From Planctomycetota bacterium (GTDB lineage Bacteria; Planctomycetota; Planctomycetia; Planctomycetales; Planctomycetaceae): a stretch of 57,797 nt of DNA. Within the stretch, counting starts at the first letter, position 1. Every line of letters starts with the position of its first letter. Shown here in pieces: positions 45,156 to 54,240 of this stretch. Below the pieces are notes generated by a model, which worked only from the letters and a program-made list of their open reading frames with translations, did not search any database and was not told where the DNA came from. The DNA is taken from assembly GCA_003670925.1 (NCBI GenBank), contig QWQG01000070.1, positions 1 to 57,797 on the forward strand, read 5' to 3'. Both the position numbers and the translations under genes were made by a program.

Positions 45156-45629
45156 ATGAGTGCACTAAGTGAAGAAATCCGGGAGCGGATTCGGCAGGAG
45201 TTCCCCAAGTATCCGAATAAACGCGCAGTAACGCTTCCGGCATTGCACATCGTGCATGATGCCATGCGTGCGGTCTCGACGGATGCCATCATCGGGATCG
45301 CCGAGTTACTGGAGTTGCACCCCGCAGAAGTTCACGACACGATGTCGTTTTACAATTTCTTTAAAGATGAAAAACACGCTCTCGGAAATCATCGGATCTG
45401 GGTTTGTCGCAGTATTTCATGCATGTTGCGTGGTGGCGAAGAAGTTCTGGAAAAAGTCTGTAACAAGTTTCACGTGCATCCTGGCCAAACGTCAGCAAAT
45501 GGCAAGGTGACATTGGAGTTTGCCGAGTGCTTGGGTGCCTGTGAAGGGGCTCCCTGCATTCTAGTGGATGACGAATGTCATATGGACATGAATGCGGAAT
45601 CCGTATCGGCGTTGATTGAGAAACTGTAG
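45156..45629 (+). CDS. nuoE: NADH-quinone oxidoreductase subunit E
   Basis: A 157-residue thioredoxin-fold subunit of the NADH-oxidising tip with [2Fe-2S] cluster N1a. Ligands lie in 'VCRSISCML' and 'ECLGACEGAPC'. Helical N-terminus with 'LHPAEVHDTMSFYNFF', family-typical. 18 bases after nuoD; nuoF follows after 94 bases that hold a small hairpin. Confidence 0.95.
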   Translation: MSALSEEIRERIRQEFPKYPNKRAVTLPALHIVHDAMRAVSTDAIIGIAELLELHPAEVHDTMSFYNFFKDEKHALGNHRIWVCRSISCMLRGGEEVLEKVCNKFHVHPGQTSANGKVTLEFAECLGACEGAPCILVDDECHMDMNAESVSALIEKL

Positions 45630-45683
45630 GGATTCGCAGTCGTCTTGAGTTCGCTGACCGGGTCTCTAGGCCTTAGTTTTATG

Positions 45684-45706
45684 GGACAGGTCCTATGACC
45701 TGTACT
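45684..45706 (+). repeat. Small hairpin between nuoE and nuoF
   Basis: ACAGGTC (45686-45692) and GACCTGT (45697-45703) flank a CTAT loop. It matches a common dispersed form, with GGG before and AC after the arms. It sits about 20 bases before the nuoF start. Confidence 0.5.
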
Positions 45707-45723
45707 GCGTTGAGAGGACCGTT

Positions 45724-47058
45724 GTGGCAAAGTTCGAACCTGTTTTGTTCGCACGAATCAACAAGCCGGACAGTACGTCACTCACGACGTACAAGGCTGA
45801 TGGTGGTTACGCGCGGATCAAAGAATTCCTGAGCATGGCACCGGGCGATGTGACGAACCTCGTCAAAGACGCCGGGCTCCGTGGTCGCGGCGGTGCTGGG
45901 TTTCCGTGCGGGCTCAAATGGACGTTTCTGCCCAAGGATCATCCGGGTCCAATTTATCTGTGCATCAACGCCGACGAGAGCGAACCGGGGACTTTCAACA
46001 ATCGCATTCTGATGGAGAAGGATCCGCATCAGCTGATCGAGGGCATTATCATTGCCTGCCATGCGATTCGATCGAGCAACGCATACCTGTATCTGCGATA
46101 CGAATATGGGCGCAGTTACCGAGTCTTGGACGCGGCAATCAAGGAATGTTACGCGGCTGGATTGCTCGGAAAAAACTTGCTTGGCACAGGCGTTAATCTG
46201 GACATCGTGCTGCATCGTGGAGCGGGCGCTTACATCTGCGGTGAAGAAACGGGGCTGATTGAAAGTCTCGAAGGCAAACGCGCATGGCCTCGTATTAAGC
46301 CGCCCTTTCCGGCGATCGAAGGATTATTTCGCCAGCCGACGATTGTGAACAATGTCGAAACGCTGTGCTGCGTCACTCAGATTCTCTATCGCGGTGGAGC
46401 GTGGTTTAAGTCGATTGGTGTTCCGCCTGACCCCAGCAATCCGCGTGATCCAGGAAGTTACGGCCCGAAGCTGTATTGCATCAGCGGACATGTCAACAAA
46501 CCGTGCTGCGTGGAGTTGCCATTAGGCGTGACGGCTCGCGAACTGATTGAAGAACATGCGGGTGGAGTCTGGAAAGGCCGCAAGGCCAAGGCTGTTGTTC
46601 CGGGCGGGATCAGTATGGGATTTCTGTCAGACAAAGAACTGGACACGAAGCTGGATTTTGCGGGCCCGGGCAAGGTTGGTTGTTTAGGACTTGGAACGGC
46701 GGCGGTGGTCGTCATCGACGATCAGACGAGCATGGTTGATGTGTTGTTCAATTGCTGCAGATTCATGTCCCATGAATCCTGTGGCCAGTGCACTCCGTGT
46801 CGTGAAGGCACGGCATGGATGACGAAAATCCTGACGCGCATCCGCATCGGTCAGGGGCGGATTGAAGATCTCGATTTATTGATGGAAGTTGCGGGCTCGA
46901 TGGGCATTATTCCGGGGACGACGATTTGCGGGCTTTCCGACGGAGCTGCCTGGCCGGTGAAGAACGCAATCAGCAAATTTCGTGGCGATTTTGAAGAATA
47001 CATCATTAGCAAGCGAGCCACCGAAACATCGGCTCAGAAGCTGATGGAAGTGCATTAG
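45724..47058 (+). CDS. nuoF: NADH-quinone oxidoreductase subunit F
   Basis: The NADH- and FMN-binding subunit, 444 residues. 'GRGGAGFPCGLKW' is the NADH-binding glycine-rich loop, 'CINADESEPGTFNNRILME' and 'YICGEETGLIESLEG' the FMN region, and 'SCGQCTPCREG' ligates cluster N3. Start GTG with GAGAGGA 6 bases upstream. Followed by an AAATTTGA repeat tract before nuoG. Confidence 0.97.
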   Translation: MAKFEPVLFARINKPDSTSLTTYKADGGYARIKEFLSMAPGDVTNLVKDAGLRGRGGAGFPCGLKWTFLPKDHPGPIYLCINADESEPGTFNNRILMEKDPHQLIEGIIIACHAIRSSNAYLYLRYEYGRSYRVLDAAIKECYAAGLLGKNLLGTGVNLDIVLHRGAGAYICGEETGLIESLEGKRAWPRIKPPFPAIEGLFRQPTIVNNVETLCCVTQILYRGGAWFKSIGVPPDPSNPRDPGSYGPKLYCISGHVNKPCCVELPLGVTARELIEEHAGGVWKGRKAKAVVPGGISMGFLSDKELDTKLDFAGPGKVGCLGLGTAAVVVIDDQTSMVDVLFNCCRFMSHESCGQCTPCREGTAWMTKILTRIRIGQGRIEDLDLLMEVAGSMGIIPGTTICGLSDGAAWPVKNAISKFRGDFEEYIISKRATETSAQKLMEVH

Positions 47059-47070
47059 AAATTGAAACCA

Positions 47071-47101
47071 AAAATTTGAGATTTCAAATTTCAAATTTGA
47101 T
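47071..47101. repeat. AAATTTGA repeat, copy 2 (between nuoF and nuoG)
   Basis: A tract 'AAAAATTTGAGATTTC' followed by repeated TCAAATT units fills most of the 63-base gap before nuoG. It can also fold on itself. Confidence 0.6.
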
Positions 47102-47121
47102 ATCTATGGTCAGGTAACGGC

Positions 47122-48783
47122 ATGGCAACGGTTTTAGTAAATGGTCAAGAAGTTGAAATCGGCGCAAGCGAGCGGCTGAACTGTATCCAAGCGGCGGCGA
47201 AGGTCGGCGTGGAGATTCCGGCGTACTGCTGGCATCCGGAGCTGTCGGTCGTCGCCAGCTGTCGGATGTGCCTTGTCGAAGTCGGCGATAAGAAACCTGA
47301 CGGCACGGTGGCGATGCAGCCCAAGTTGGTACCTGGCTGCCAGACGCCGGCAAAGGACGGCACAGTCATTATTTCTGACAGTCCAAAAGTCAAAGAGGCT
47401 CGAAAAGCCACGCTGGAATATCTATTACTGAATCACCCACTCGATTGCCCAACCTGCGACCAAGCTGGTGAGTGTTATCTTCAGGACTACAGCTTCAACT
47501 ATGGTCGTGGCTACAGTCGTCTGAACGAACCGAAAAACATTAAGCCTGACAAGACTAATATCGGTGATCAGATCACGCTGTTTACCGATCGGTGCATCAT
47601 GTGCACCCGCTGCGTCCGGTTCACGCGTGAGATCAGCGGATCGGCTGAGCTGCAAGTTGTGAGTCGTGGGTCGCATGAGGAGATTGATATCTTTCCGGGA
47701 TTTCCCGTCAACAACCCGCTCGCCGGCAACGTCGTCGACATTTGTCCGGTCGGAGCGTTGTGCAGCAAAGATTTCTTGTATCAGCAGCGCGTCTGGTGGC
47801 TCAAGAGTGCATCGTCTGTTTGTCCGGGTTGCAGCACGGGTTGCAGCATCACCGTGGATCAGAATGAAGAGCGCGTTTACCGGTTGCATCCACGTCCCAA
47901 CGAAAAGGCTCAGGGGCACTTCATGTGCGACGCGGGTCGTTTCGGCTGGAAATATACGCATTCAGATCAGCGGCTGATGTCGCCTGAAACGAGAACCAAC
48001 GGGCATGTAACGCCCACAGATTTTGATACCGTGTTGAATTCCGTCCGAGCGGCGTTGATTAAAGCGGCTCAAGGCGGCAAGGGCAAAATTGCGGCAGTCC
48101 TTTCTCCATGGATGACTGTGGAAGAAGCTTATTTATTGAGCAGCTTCCTGAAGGGCCTCTCAACTGACGTCACGCTCGCCATCGGTCCCGTGAGAATTGA
48201 GGGACACGACGATCAGTTTCCGAAAGATGTCAAGGGCCACGTTGTGGCACCTGTCAAGTTCACGATCCGCGCGGAAAAGTGTCCAAACCGCGCGGGCGTG
48301 GAAGCGGTGTTGACGCATTTTGCAGGCGACGTGATGCCGTTCGAAGAATTACTGCGTCTGGCGTCCGCCAGTCAATTCAAGGCGGTCTATCTGGTGGGCG
48401 GCGATCCCGAGGGCTGGATGACGGATATCCAAGCTGAAGCGTTCAGTAAAGTAGAAACGGTGATTGTGCAAGATATTCTGCCGTCACCCGTCTTAAAACA
48501 CGCGACGCATGTACTGCCGTCGGGGACATTTGTCGAACGTGAAGGCGTATTCGTGAATCATAATGGGCTCGCGCAGTTGATTCATCGTTCAGTGCGGGGC
48601 CCGGATGGAACGCGTCCCGACGGTCGATTGCTGTGGGATCTGGCGCAACGGCTAGGGCTGATTCAGACAGAAGCCCTGCGAAGAGAAATTGCAGGGGCGA
48701 TTCCGGCACTGGCGGCCATCGCCAGTCCCGAACTCAAAGGGCAGGGCGTGTTCTTAGGAGAGGCAGTCGCTGCCCCTGTATAG
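47122..48783 (+). CDS. nuoG: NADH-quinone oxidoreductase subunit G
   Basis: A 553-residue iron-sulfur subunit. In order: an N-terminal [2Fe-2S] domain ('YCWHPELSVVASCRMCLVEV'), His-Cys cluster ('HPLDCPTCDQAGECYLQD'), two [4Fe-4S] sets ('DRCIMCTRCVRFTREI', 'VDICPVGALCS'), then 'SSVCPGCSTGCSI ... FMCDAGR', the N7-type C-x2-C-x3-C...C motif. The molybdopterin-like C-terminal domain is short, so the protein is well below the ~700-900 residues of many NuoG. 'KHATHVLPSGTFVEREGVFVNHNGLAQ' marks its end domain. Confidence 0.93.
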   Translation: MATVLVNGQEVEIGASERLNCIQAAAKVGVEIPAYCWHPELSVVASCRMCLVEVGDKKPDGTVAMQPKLVPGCQTPAKDGTVIISDSPKVKEARKATLEYLLLNHPLDCPTCDQAGECYLQDYSFNYGRGYSRLNEPKNIKPDKTNIGDQITLFTDRCIMCTRCVRFTREISGSAELQVVSRGSHEEIDIFPGFPVNNPLAGNVVDICPVGALCSKDFLYQQRVWWLKSASSVCPGCSTGCSITVDQNEERVYRLHPRPNEKAQGHFMCDAGRFGWKYTHSDQRLMSPETRTNGHVTPTDFDTVLNSVRAALIKAAQGGKGKIAAVLSPWMTVEEAYLLSSFLKGLSTDVTLAIGPVRIEGHDDQFPKDVKGHVVAPVKFTIRAEKCPNRAGVEAVLTHFAGDVMPFEELLRLASASQFKAVYLVGGDPEGWMTDIQAEAFSKVETVIVQDILPSPVLKHATHVLPSGTFVEREGVFVNHNGLAQLIHRSVRGPDGTRPDGRLLWDLAQRLGLIQTEALRREIAGAIPALAAIASPELKGQGVFLGEAVAAPV

Positions 48784-48864
48784 GTGAGCGGCATGCGTCA
48801 GCTTGCCGGTACAGGAATGCATAGAGCGACGATCGACCAGAGGGCTGACGCCCAACCGCTCGCC
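48783..48864. repeat. Imperfect hairpin between nuoG and nuoH
   Basis: GAGCGGCATGCGTCAGC and GCTGACGCCCAACCGCTC pair with a bulge over a 40-base spacer. It fills the space between the nuoG stop and the chosen nuoH start; the in-frame extension of nuoH to 48784 would translate this repeat. Confidence 0.65.
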
Positions 48865-48885
48865 AAATCAGGATACCCAAGACTT

Positions 48886-50079
48886 ATGCCAGAACTTTTG
48901 ATCACTCTTTTGACCATCAGCGTCGTCGTCGGGGCGATTCCAGGGGTCTGCAACTATCTCATTCTGCTCGAACGCAAGCTGTCGGCATGGATGCAGGATC
49001 GCATCGGCCCCAACCGTGTCGGGCCGATGGGATTATTTCAGCCTTTGGCTGACGGCATCAAGCTGCTTCTGAAGGAAGACGTGATTCCGCCGCATGTTGA
49101 CAAGGTCCTGTTTCTGATTGCCCCGGCGATTTCAGTATTCACGGCCATGCTGGCGTTTGCTGTAGTGCCCTTCGGCCCTGTCAATGATGCGACAGTGCCG
49201 GCGTTTATCCGTTTCATTATCGCACCAAACATCGATATCGGTTTGATCTTTATTTTCGCGATCGGGAGTTTGGGAGTTTACGGAGTCGTACTCGGCGGTT
49301 GGGCATCGAACAACAAATACAGCGCCTTAGGCGCGATGCGGGCGAGTGCGCAAGTGGTGAGTTATGAAATTCCGCTCGGGATGTCTGTGCTGGGAATTGC
49401 CTTGTTGTCCGGCACACTCAACCTCGAAAAAATCATGCAACTGCAGACCGACGGAGGTTTATTGAGCTGGAATATCTGGTTTCAGCCACTTGCTGCAATT
49501 ATGTTTTTTACTGCATCACTAGCTGAAGCAAACCGCCTGCCGTTTGACCTTGCGGAATGCGAACAGGAACTCATCGGCGGCTGGCATACAGAATACAGTG
49601 CCTTGAAATGGGCCTTATTTTTCCTTGGCGAATACACACATATGATCACGATCAGTTTCCTGACGTCGATCCTGTTTCTTGGCGGCTGGAGCTTTCCATT
49701 CATCGCCGAAGCGAGCAGCGCCTATCCGGGTTTGTGGCTCGTCAAGTTGCTGATTCTGTCGGGAAAAGCCTTCTTCTTTCTGTGCATGATGATCATGCTT
49801 CGCTGGACAATTCCTCGCTTTCGCTTTGACCAGCTCATGGAGTTGGCATGGAAAGTGATGATTCCTCTGTCACTGGCGAATCTGGTGATGGTTATGTTCT
49901 GCAAACATTTTGGTTTCAGCCAGTGGTGGCTCCTGGTCGGCTCGATCGCCTTGTTCGCCGCATGGGGCACCATCAGTGCCCGCCTCCGGGAAGCGGAATT
50001 AGCGGAGCGACCGGGTTATGTCAAAAGAAAAAAGGTTGTCCCGGCAGCGGTTCACGCGGGGCATGGCGCACATCATTGA
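48886..50079 (+). CDS. nuoH: NADH-quinone oxidoreductase subunit H
   Basis: Membrane subunit next to the quinone site, 397 residues, eight or more helices. 'LLERKLSAWMQDRIGPNRVGPMGLFQPLADGIKLLLKED' and 'AEANRLPFDLAECEQELIGGWHTEYSALKWALFFLGEY' are the ND1/NuoH signatures. ATG at 48886 is used because the longer in-frame start at 48784 translates a hairpin repeat. Confidence 0.96.
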   Translation: MPELLITLLTISVVVGAIPGVCNYLILLERKLSAWMQDRIGPNRVGPMGLFQPLADGIKLLLKEDVIPPHVDKVLFLIAPAISVFTAMLAFAVVPFGPVNDATVPAFIRFIIAPNIDIGLIFIFAIGSLGVYGVVLGGWASNNKYSALGAMRASAQVVSYEIPLGMSVLGIALLSGTLNLEKIMQLQTDGGLLSWNIWFQPLAAIMFFTASLAEANRLPFDLAECEQELIGGWHTEYSALKWALFFLGEYTHMITISFLTSILFLGGWSFPFIAEASSAYPGLWLVKLLILSGKAFFFLCMMIMLRWTIPRFRFDQLMELAWKVMIPLSLANLVMVMFCKHFGFSQWWLLVGSIALFAAWGTISARLREAELAERPGYVKRKKVVPAAVHAGHGAHH

Positions 50080-50137
50080 TTTGAAATTTGAGATCTCAAA
50101 TTTGAGATCTCAAATTTGAAGTTTGAAATTTGAAAAC
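50078..50137. repeat. AAATTTGA repeat, copy 3 (between nuoH and nuoI)
   Basis: Several TTTGAAATTTGA and TTTGAGATCTCAAA units in a row fill the 77-base gap before nuoI. GAGATCTC centres make it self-complementary, so it can form a long hairpin. Confidence 0.7.
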
Positions 50138-50156
50138 TGACTACTGAAAACACTTT

Positions 50157-50828
50157 ATGTCTGAAACAAAAACAAAGCCGAAGAAAACGGTGACGTGGGT
50201 GGAGGAGCCGGAAATGGGCTTCTGGGAATCCACGTTCGTACCGGCCATCATGAAGGGTCTGAAAACGACTCTGAAGCATGTGACCGATCGCAAAACTGTG
50301 ACTCAACAGTATCCTGAAGTGAAGCCCGATCTTCCGCTGCATTATCGCGGTGTGCATCGTCTGAATCGCGATGAAAAGGACCGCGTCAAATGTGTCGCCT
50401 GCATGATGTGCGCGACGGCCTGTCCGGCAAACTGCATTTCGATTGAAGCTCAGGCGGCTCCGCCCGAATGGCCGGATCGTGACAAGTTCCCTAAGTCGTT
50501 CGTGCTGGATGAACTTCGTTGTATCTACTGCGGCATGTGTGAGGAAGCGTGTCCTGTGGACGCGATTGAGCTAACACATATTTACGACCTCACCGGCGAA
50601 ACTCGTGAGTCATTGATGTACGATCGCGAGAAGTTGCTCGGTGTCTATGACCAGACCAAAGATAATCCTCGCGATCCTGTGCGCACGAAACGCGGCATTC
50701 TTGGACCAGCCGCAGAATTTCATTCGTTACCGACACTTGGACCGGCGACTGTTGTGCCGGATTCTGACCGATCCGCGAAAAACCCAACTGCGGGCGTGAT
50801 CAAATCCAAACAGGAGTCACACTCATGA
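50157..50828 (+). CDS. nuoI: NADH-quinone oxidoreductase subunit I
   Basis: A 223-residue ferredoxin-like subunit with the two [4Fe-4S] clusters N6a/N6b: 'CVACMMCATACPANC' and 'CIYCGMCEEACPVDAIEL'. The C-terminal ~50 residues extend beyond E. coli NuoI. Its stop overlaps nuoJ by 4 bases. Confidence 0.96.
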   Translation: MSETKTKPKKTVTWVEEPEMGFWESTFVPAIMKGLKTTLKHVTDRKTVTQQYPEVKPDLPLHYRGVHRLNRDEKDRVKCVACMMCATACPANCISIEAQAAPPEWPDRDKFPKSFVLDELRCIYCGMCEEACPVDAIELTHIYDLTGETRESLMYDREKLLGVYDQTKDNPRDPVRTKRGILGPAAEFHSLPTLGPATVVPDSDRSAKNPTAGVIKSKQESHS

Positions 50829-51634
50829 TGATGTGGATACAAGCACATCCGCTGACGCTCGTCGGTCTCGTCCTATGGGCCATTGGAATTCTGTGGCTGA
50901 TACCCGGAAAAAAAGCAAGCAAGCCACGACCACACATGCTTGGTGTGTTGATCGTCGCTGTGGGACTCGTCACCTTTTGCCTGTCCTGTGGCAAGGCTCA
51001 GTCCGAACTTGCAGATGACGTCATGTTCTGGGTCTTTGCCATTGGCGCACTCATGAGCGGCGTCTTGATGATTACGGCTCGCAACCCAGTTTATGCCGCC
51101 TTGTGGTTCGCACTGGCGACATTGAGCACCTGCGGCCTGTTTTTACTGCAACATGCTCCGTTTTTGGCTGCGGCGACAATTATCGTGTACGCCGGAGCGG
51201 TGATCGTCACATTTCTCTTCGTTATCATGCTGGCGCAACAAAGCGGAGCGGCAGGATATGACCAACGGTCGAGTCAGTCGCTGCTAGCAACGATCTCGGC
51301 CTTCGTATTACTGGGGGCGATCTCGCTGACACTGCAGTCAGAAAAGATCGATATTGCTCGGCCGGTGGTTGCTGCCGAATCCCAGGCTGCGACGGGAGGC
51401 ATGTCAATCTTATCATTGAACGTGTCGGCGGAGCCCGTTGACATCGTGCCTCTTCTCCCGGGAAATCTCATGAGCAAAGCCGATGCGAAACATCCGGTCG
51501 GGGATCTTCAGGGACTCGGAAAGTCTCTGTTTGGTGATTATCTATTTGCGGTGGAACTTGCTGGTACACTGTTGCTGGTCGCTAGCATCGGAGCTATTGC
51601 CATCGCGCCGCGTAGAGAGCAGGGTGCCATATGA
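50825..51634 (+). CDS. nuoJ: NADH-quinone oxidoreductase subunit J
   Basis: A 269-residue membrane subunit. 'VFAIGALMSGVLMITARNPVYAALWFALATLSTCGLFLLQHAPFLAAATIIVYAGAVIVTFLFVIML' is the NuoJ/ND6 core, with a helix pair added at the N-terminus and a C-terminal helix. ATGA overlap with both neighbours (nuoI and nuoK). Confidence 0.93.
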   Translation: MMMWIQAHPLTLVGLVLWAIGILWLIPGKKASKPRPHMLGVLIVAVGLVTFCLSCGKAQSELADDVMFWVFAIGALMSGVLMITARNPVYAALWFALATLSTCGLFLLQHAPFLAAATIIVYAGAVIVTFLFVIMLAQQSGAAGYDQRSSQSLLATISAFVLLGAISLTLQSEKIDIARPVVAAESQAATGGMSILSLNVSAEPVDIVPLLPGNLMSKADAKHPVGDLQGLGKSLFGDYLFAVELAGTLLLVASIGAIAIAPRREQGAI

Positions 51635-52089
51635 CACCGGAAGAACAAAGATTTTTGTTAGTTGGCGCTGGACTGTTTGTGCTTGGTGCCATTGGTTTTG
51701 TGACGCGCCGCAATCTGATCCTGATGGTTCTCTCTGCCGAACTGATGCTGCATGGTGTTTCCCTGACCTTGGTCACATTTGGGCGGATGCATCAGACAAA
51801 CGAAGGTCAGGCTTTCACAATTTTCACGCTGACCGTCGCGGCCTGCGAAGCTGGACTGGCGTTGTCGCTAGTCTTGTCGCTGTATCGCAAGTCGCATTCA
51901 TTGGATATTCGGTTGTGGTCTGAGTTGCGGGAATCCGATATGTCGGGGCCGGCTCTCGATTCATCCGGAGACCGTGGAAAATTATCGTCGTATGAAGACA
52001 TTCCAACGCTGACACCGGCTGGCATTGTTCCTCAGAATCCGCCGCGCGCGGCAGCTGCGGAGAATGTGCCGACGTCTAATCGAATTTAG
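51631..52089 (+). CDS. nuoK: NADH-quinone oxidoreductase subunit K, with C-terminal extension
   Basis: A three-helix subunit, 'FLLVGAGLFVLGAIGFVTRRNLILMVLSAELMLHGVSLTL' and 'FTIFTLTVAACEAGLALSLVLSLYR', with two conserved membrane glutamates (in 'SAELML' and 'ACEAGL'). At 152 residues it is about 50 longer than usual. The extra C-terminus is Ser/Pro/Asp-rich and probably disordered in the cytoplasm. A 135-base gap follows before nuoL. Confidence 0.93.
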   Translation: MTPEEQRFLLVGAGLFVLGAIGFVTRRNLILMVLSAELMLHGVSLTLVTFGRMHQTNEGQAFTIFTLTVAACEAGLALSLVLSLYRKSHSLDIRLWSELRESDMSGPALDSSGDRGKLSSYEDIPTLTPAGIVPQNPPRAAAAENVPTSNRI

Positions 52090-52127
52090 AACATATGTGA
52101 CGCGCATTTTAAGGCAGAAAAATTAAC

Positions 52128-52164
52128 GGAGGCCGGACCCATTGCTCCGCTGAGTAGGGCCTCC
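52128..52164 (+). repeat. Hairpin between nuoK and nuoL
   Basis: GGAGGCC (52128-52134) and GGCCTCC (52158-52164) with a 23-base loop. A short T-rich stretch follows about 15 bases on. It could reduce transcription into nuoL-M-N or process the message. Evidence is weak. Confidence 0.4.
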
Positions 52165-52224
52165 TCAAGATCCGCATTGTTTTTGATACTTTTCATTCAA
52201 CCGTAATGGTTTGAGTTGTCTGCT

Positions 52225-54231
52225 ATGTCTGAAGATCTTCAACAGATAGTCCTCTGGCTGATTCCGGCGGCTCCGCTGGTCGCAGCAATCGTCACCGCAG
52301 TGCTGGGACCAAAACTGCTGCGTTACAAGAGTCATCTGCCGTGTTGGTCAGCGTTGGCGGTGTCGTTTGTGTGTTCGTTGATTCTGCTGCTGAAGATTCT
52401 GCCGTCAGTTGAGCAGGCGGCCCCGCCAGAGGAAGTTGGAGTAGCAATTTCACAGACGGCAACTGGGCCGCAGGTGATTGCGTCTGGTTTCGAATGGTTC
52501 AATGTTGGTTCACTGCACGCGAACATTGAACTTCGCGCTGACTCAATCACGGCCATTATGCTCACCATGGTGACGGGTGTGAGTCTCCTGGTCGCCATGT
52601 TTGGTTCAGGTTACATGAGCCATGACCCGGGTTATCCGCGATTTTTTGCGGCAGTATCACTCTTTGTGTTTTCGATGTGCATGCTGGTATTGTCTGGCAG
52701 CTTCATTCTGCTCTTCGTGTTCTGGGAAGCTGTGGGACTTTGCAGCTATCTGCTCATTGGATTCTGGTTTCAGAAGCCTTCGGCAGCGGCAGCGGCAAAG
52801 AAAGCGTTTGTCGTCAATCGCATTGGCGACTTTGGTCTGATCATGGGCATCTTTTTAATCTGGAAGCATTTTGGGTCCCTAGATTTCGTGACGGTGCTTG
52901 GTAATGCTGCTCGGATTGCCGAAGTTGATGCCCAAAATCCAGGCGTGATTCAGCTCATTTGCTTCTGTCTGTTCCTCGGAGCCATGGGCAAGTCAGCTCA
53001 ATTTCCTTTGCAGGTCTGGTTGCCGGACGCAATGGAGGGGCCAACACCCGTCAGCGCATTGATTCATGCGGCGACGATGGTGACCGCGGGCGTTTATCTG
53101 GTTGCCAGATGCACGCCGCTGTTTGTAATGGCACCGCATGCTCAGATGGCAGTCTCCGGAATCGGAGCCGCCACGGCGGCGATTGCCGCCTTGATTGCCT
53201 TAACTCAAACGGACCTGAAACGCGTCCTTGCGTATTCAACCGTGAGTCAATTGGGATTCATGTTCATGGCACTCGGCTGTGGCGCCGCCAGCGCTGAGCT
53301 CGTGACACCGGCCGTGACGGCCGGTATGTTTCATTTGTTCACACACGCTTTCTTCAAGGCCTTGCTGTTCCTTGCAGCGGGAAGTGTGATGCACGCGATG
53401 GGCGATGTCATCGATATGCGACGTTTTAGCGGACTGAAACACGCTTTGCCGATCACGCACTGGACATTCCTTGTCGGGGCAGCCGCGTTGGCGGGCGTTC
53501 CGTTACTGGCTGGCTTCTGGAGCAAGGACGATATTCTTGCCGTGCTGCAGGAAGCCTCGCGCAGCGAAACACATGGCCTGTACTTTGGTGTAATCCGAGT
53601 CATTGCGATTGGAGCCGCGTTCCTCACCGCGTTCTATACTTTTCGCGCGTATTTTATGACGTTCTGGGGACCCGAAAAATTCCCAGAGGAAGCTGGTCAT
53701 CATCCTCACGAAGTCACACCGATCATGGCCTGGCCACTCAGAACGCTTGCCGTCTGTGCCGCTGGGATTGGTCTCCTTGTCGGGCCGACGCATCTGTTTG
53801 GCGATTACCTGCAAAAGACGATGGGGTTGACGCCAGAGCACGAGCATCATCTGCACTGGGGCGTGATGTTAATGAGCAGCATCATTGCCGTTGCCGGGAT
53901 CGGTTTTGCATGGATGTTTTATGTTGCATCACCCACCATTCCAGCCGCCATCGCTAGGACGATGAAGCCGTTTTACGTGATTTCGCAGGGCAAGTTCTTT
54001 TTAGACGAAATTTTTATGGGCCTGATTGTATTCCCCCTGCTTGGCATCGCGAAGCTGGCGACGCTCGTAGATAAGTACTTCATTGATGGCATCGTGGATA
54101 CCGTCGGCAAAGTACCGAAAGCCTTGAGCATTATTCCTCGCCAGTTGCACGGCGGTGTCGTTTCATCCTATGCGAGTGTCATGTGGGTTGGTGTTGTGAC
54201 GGCAGTGGTTTTAGTGCTGACAATGTTTTGA
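52225..54231 (+). CDS. nuoL: NADH-quinone oxidoreductase subunit L
   Basis: A 668-residue antiporter-like proton-pumping subunit. 'FWEAVGLCSYLLIGFWF', 'GDFGLIMGIFLIW', 'LPDAMEGPTPVSALIHAATMVTAGVYLV' and 'DLKRVLAYSTVSQLGFMFMALG' are family marks, with Lys in 'KSAQFPLQVW' and a C-terminal long-helix region. ATG at 52225 is preferred to the TTG at 52216. Confidence 0.96.
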   Translation: MSEDLQQIVLWLIPAAPLVAAIVTAVLGPKLLRYKSHLPCWSALAVSFVCSLILLLKILPSVEQAAPPEEVGVAISQTATGPQVIASGFEWFNVGSLHANIELRADSITAIMLTMVTGVSLLVAMFGSGYMSHDPGYPRFFAAVSLFVFSMCMLVLSGSFILLFVFWEAVGLCSYLLIGFWFQKPSAAAAAKKAFVVNRIGDFGLIMGIFLIWKHFGSLDFVTVLGNAARIAEVDAQNPGVIQLICFCLFLGAMGKSAQFPLQVWLPDAMEGPTPVSALIHAATMVTAGVYLVARCTPLFVMAPHAQMAVSGIGAATAAIAALIALTQTDLKRVLAYSTVSQLGFMFMALGCGAASAELVTPAVTAGMFHLFTHAFFKALLFLAAGSVMHAMGDVIDMRRFSGLKHALPITHWTFLVGAAALAGVPLLAGFWSKDDILAVLQEASRSETHGLYFGVIRVIAIGAAFLTAFYTFRAYFMTFWGPEKFPEEAGHHPHEVTPIMAWPLRTLAVCAAGIGLLVGPTHLFGDYLQKTMGLTPEHEHHLHWGVMLMSSIIAVAGIGFAWMFYVASPTIPAAIARTMKPFYVISQGKFFLDEIFMGLIVFPLLGIAKLATLVDKYFIDGIVDTVGKVPKALSIIPRQLHGGVVSSYASVMWVGVVTAVVLVLTMF

Positions 54232-54240
54232 TTCACTTCT

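Noticed and set aside
48784-48885. N-terminal extension of nuoH by 34 residues
   Set aside because: It translates a hairpin repeat; NuoH starts at 48886.
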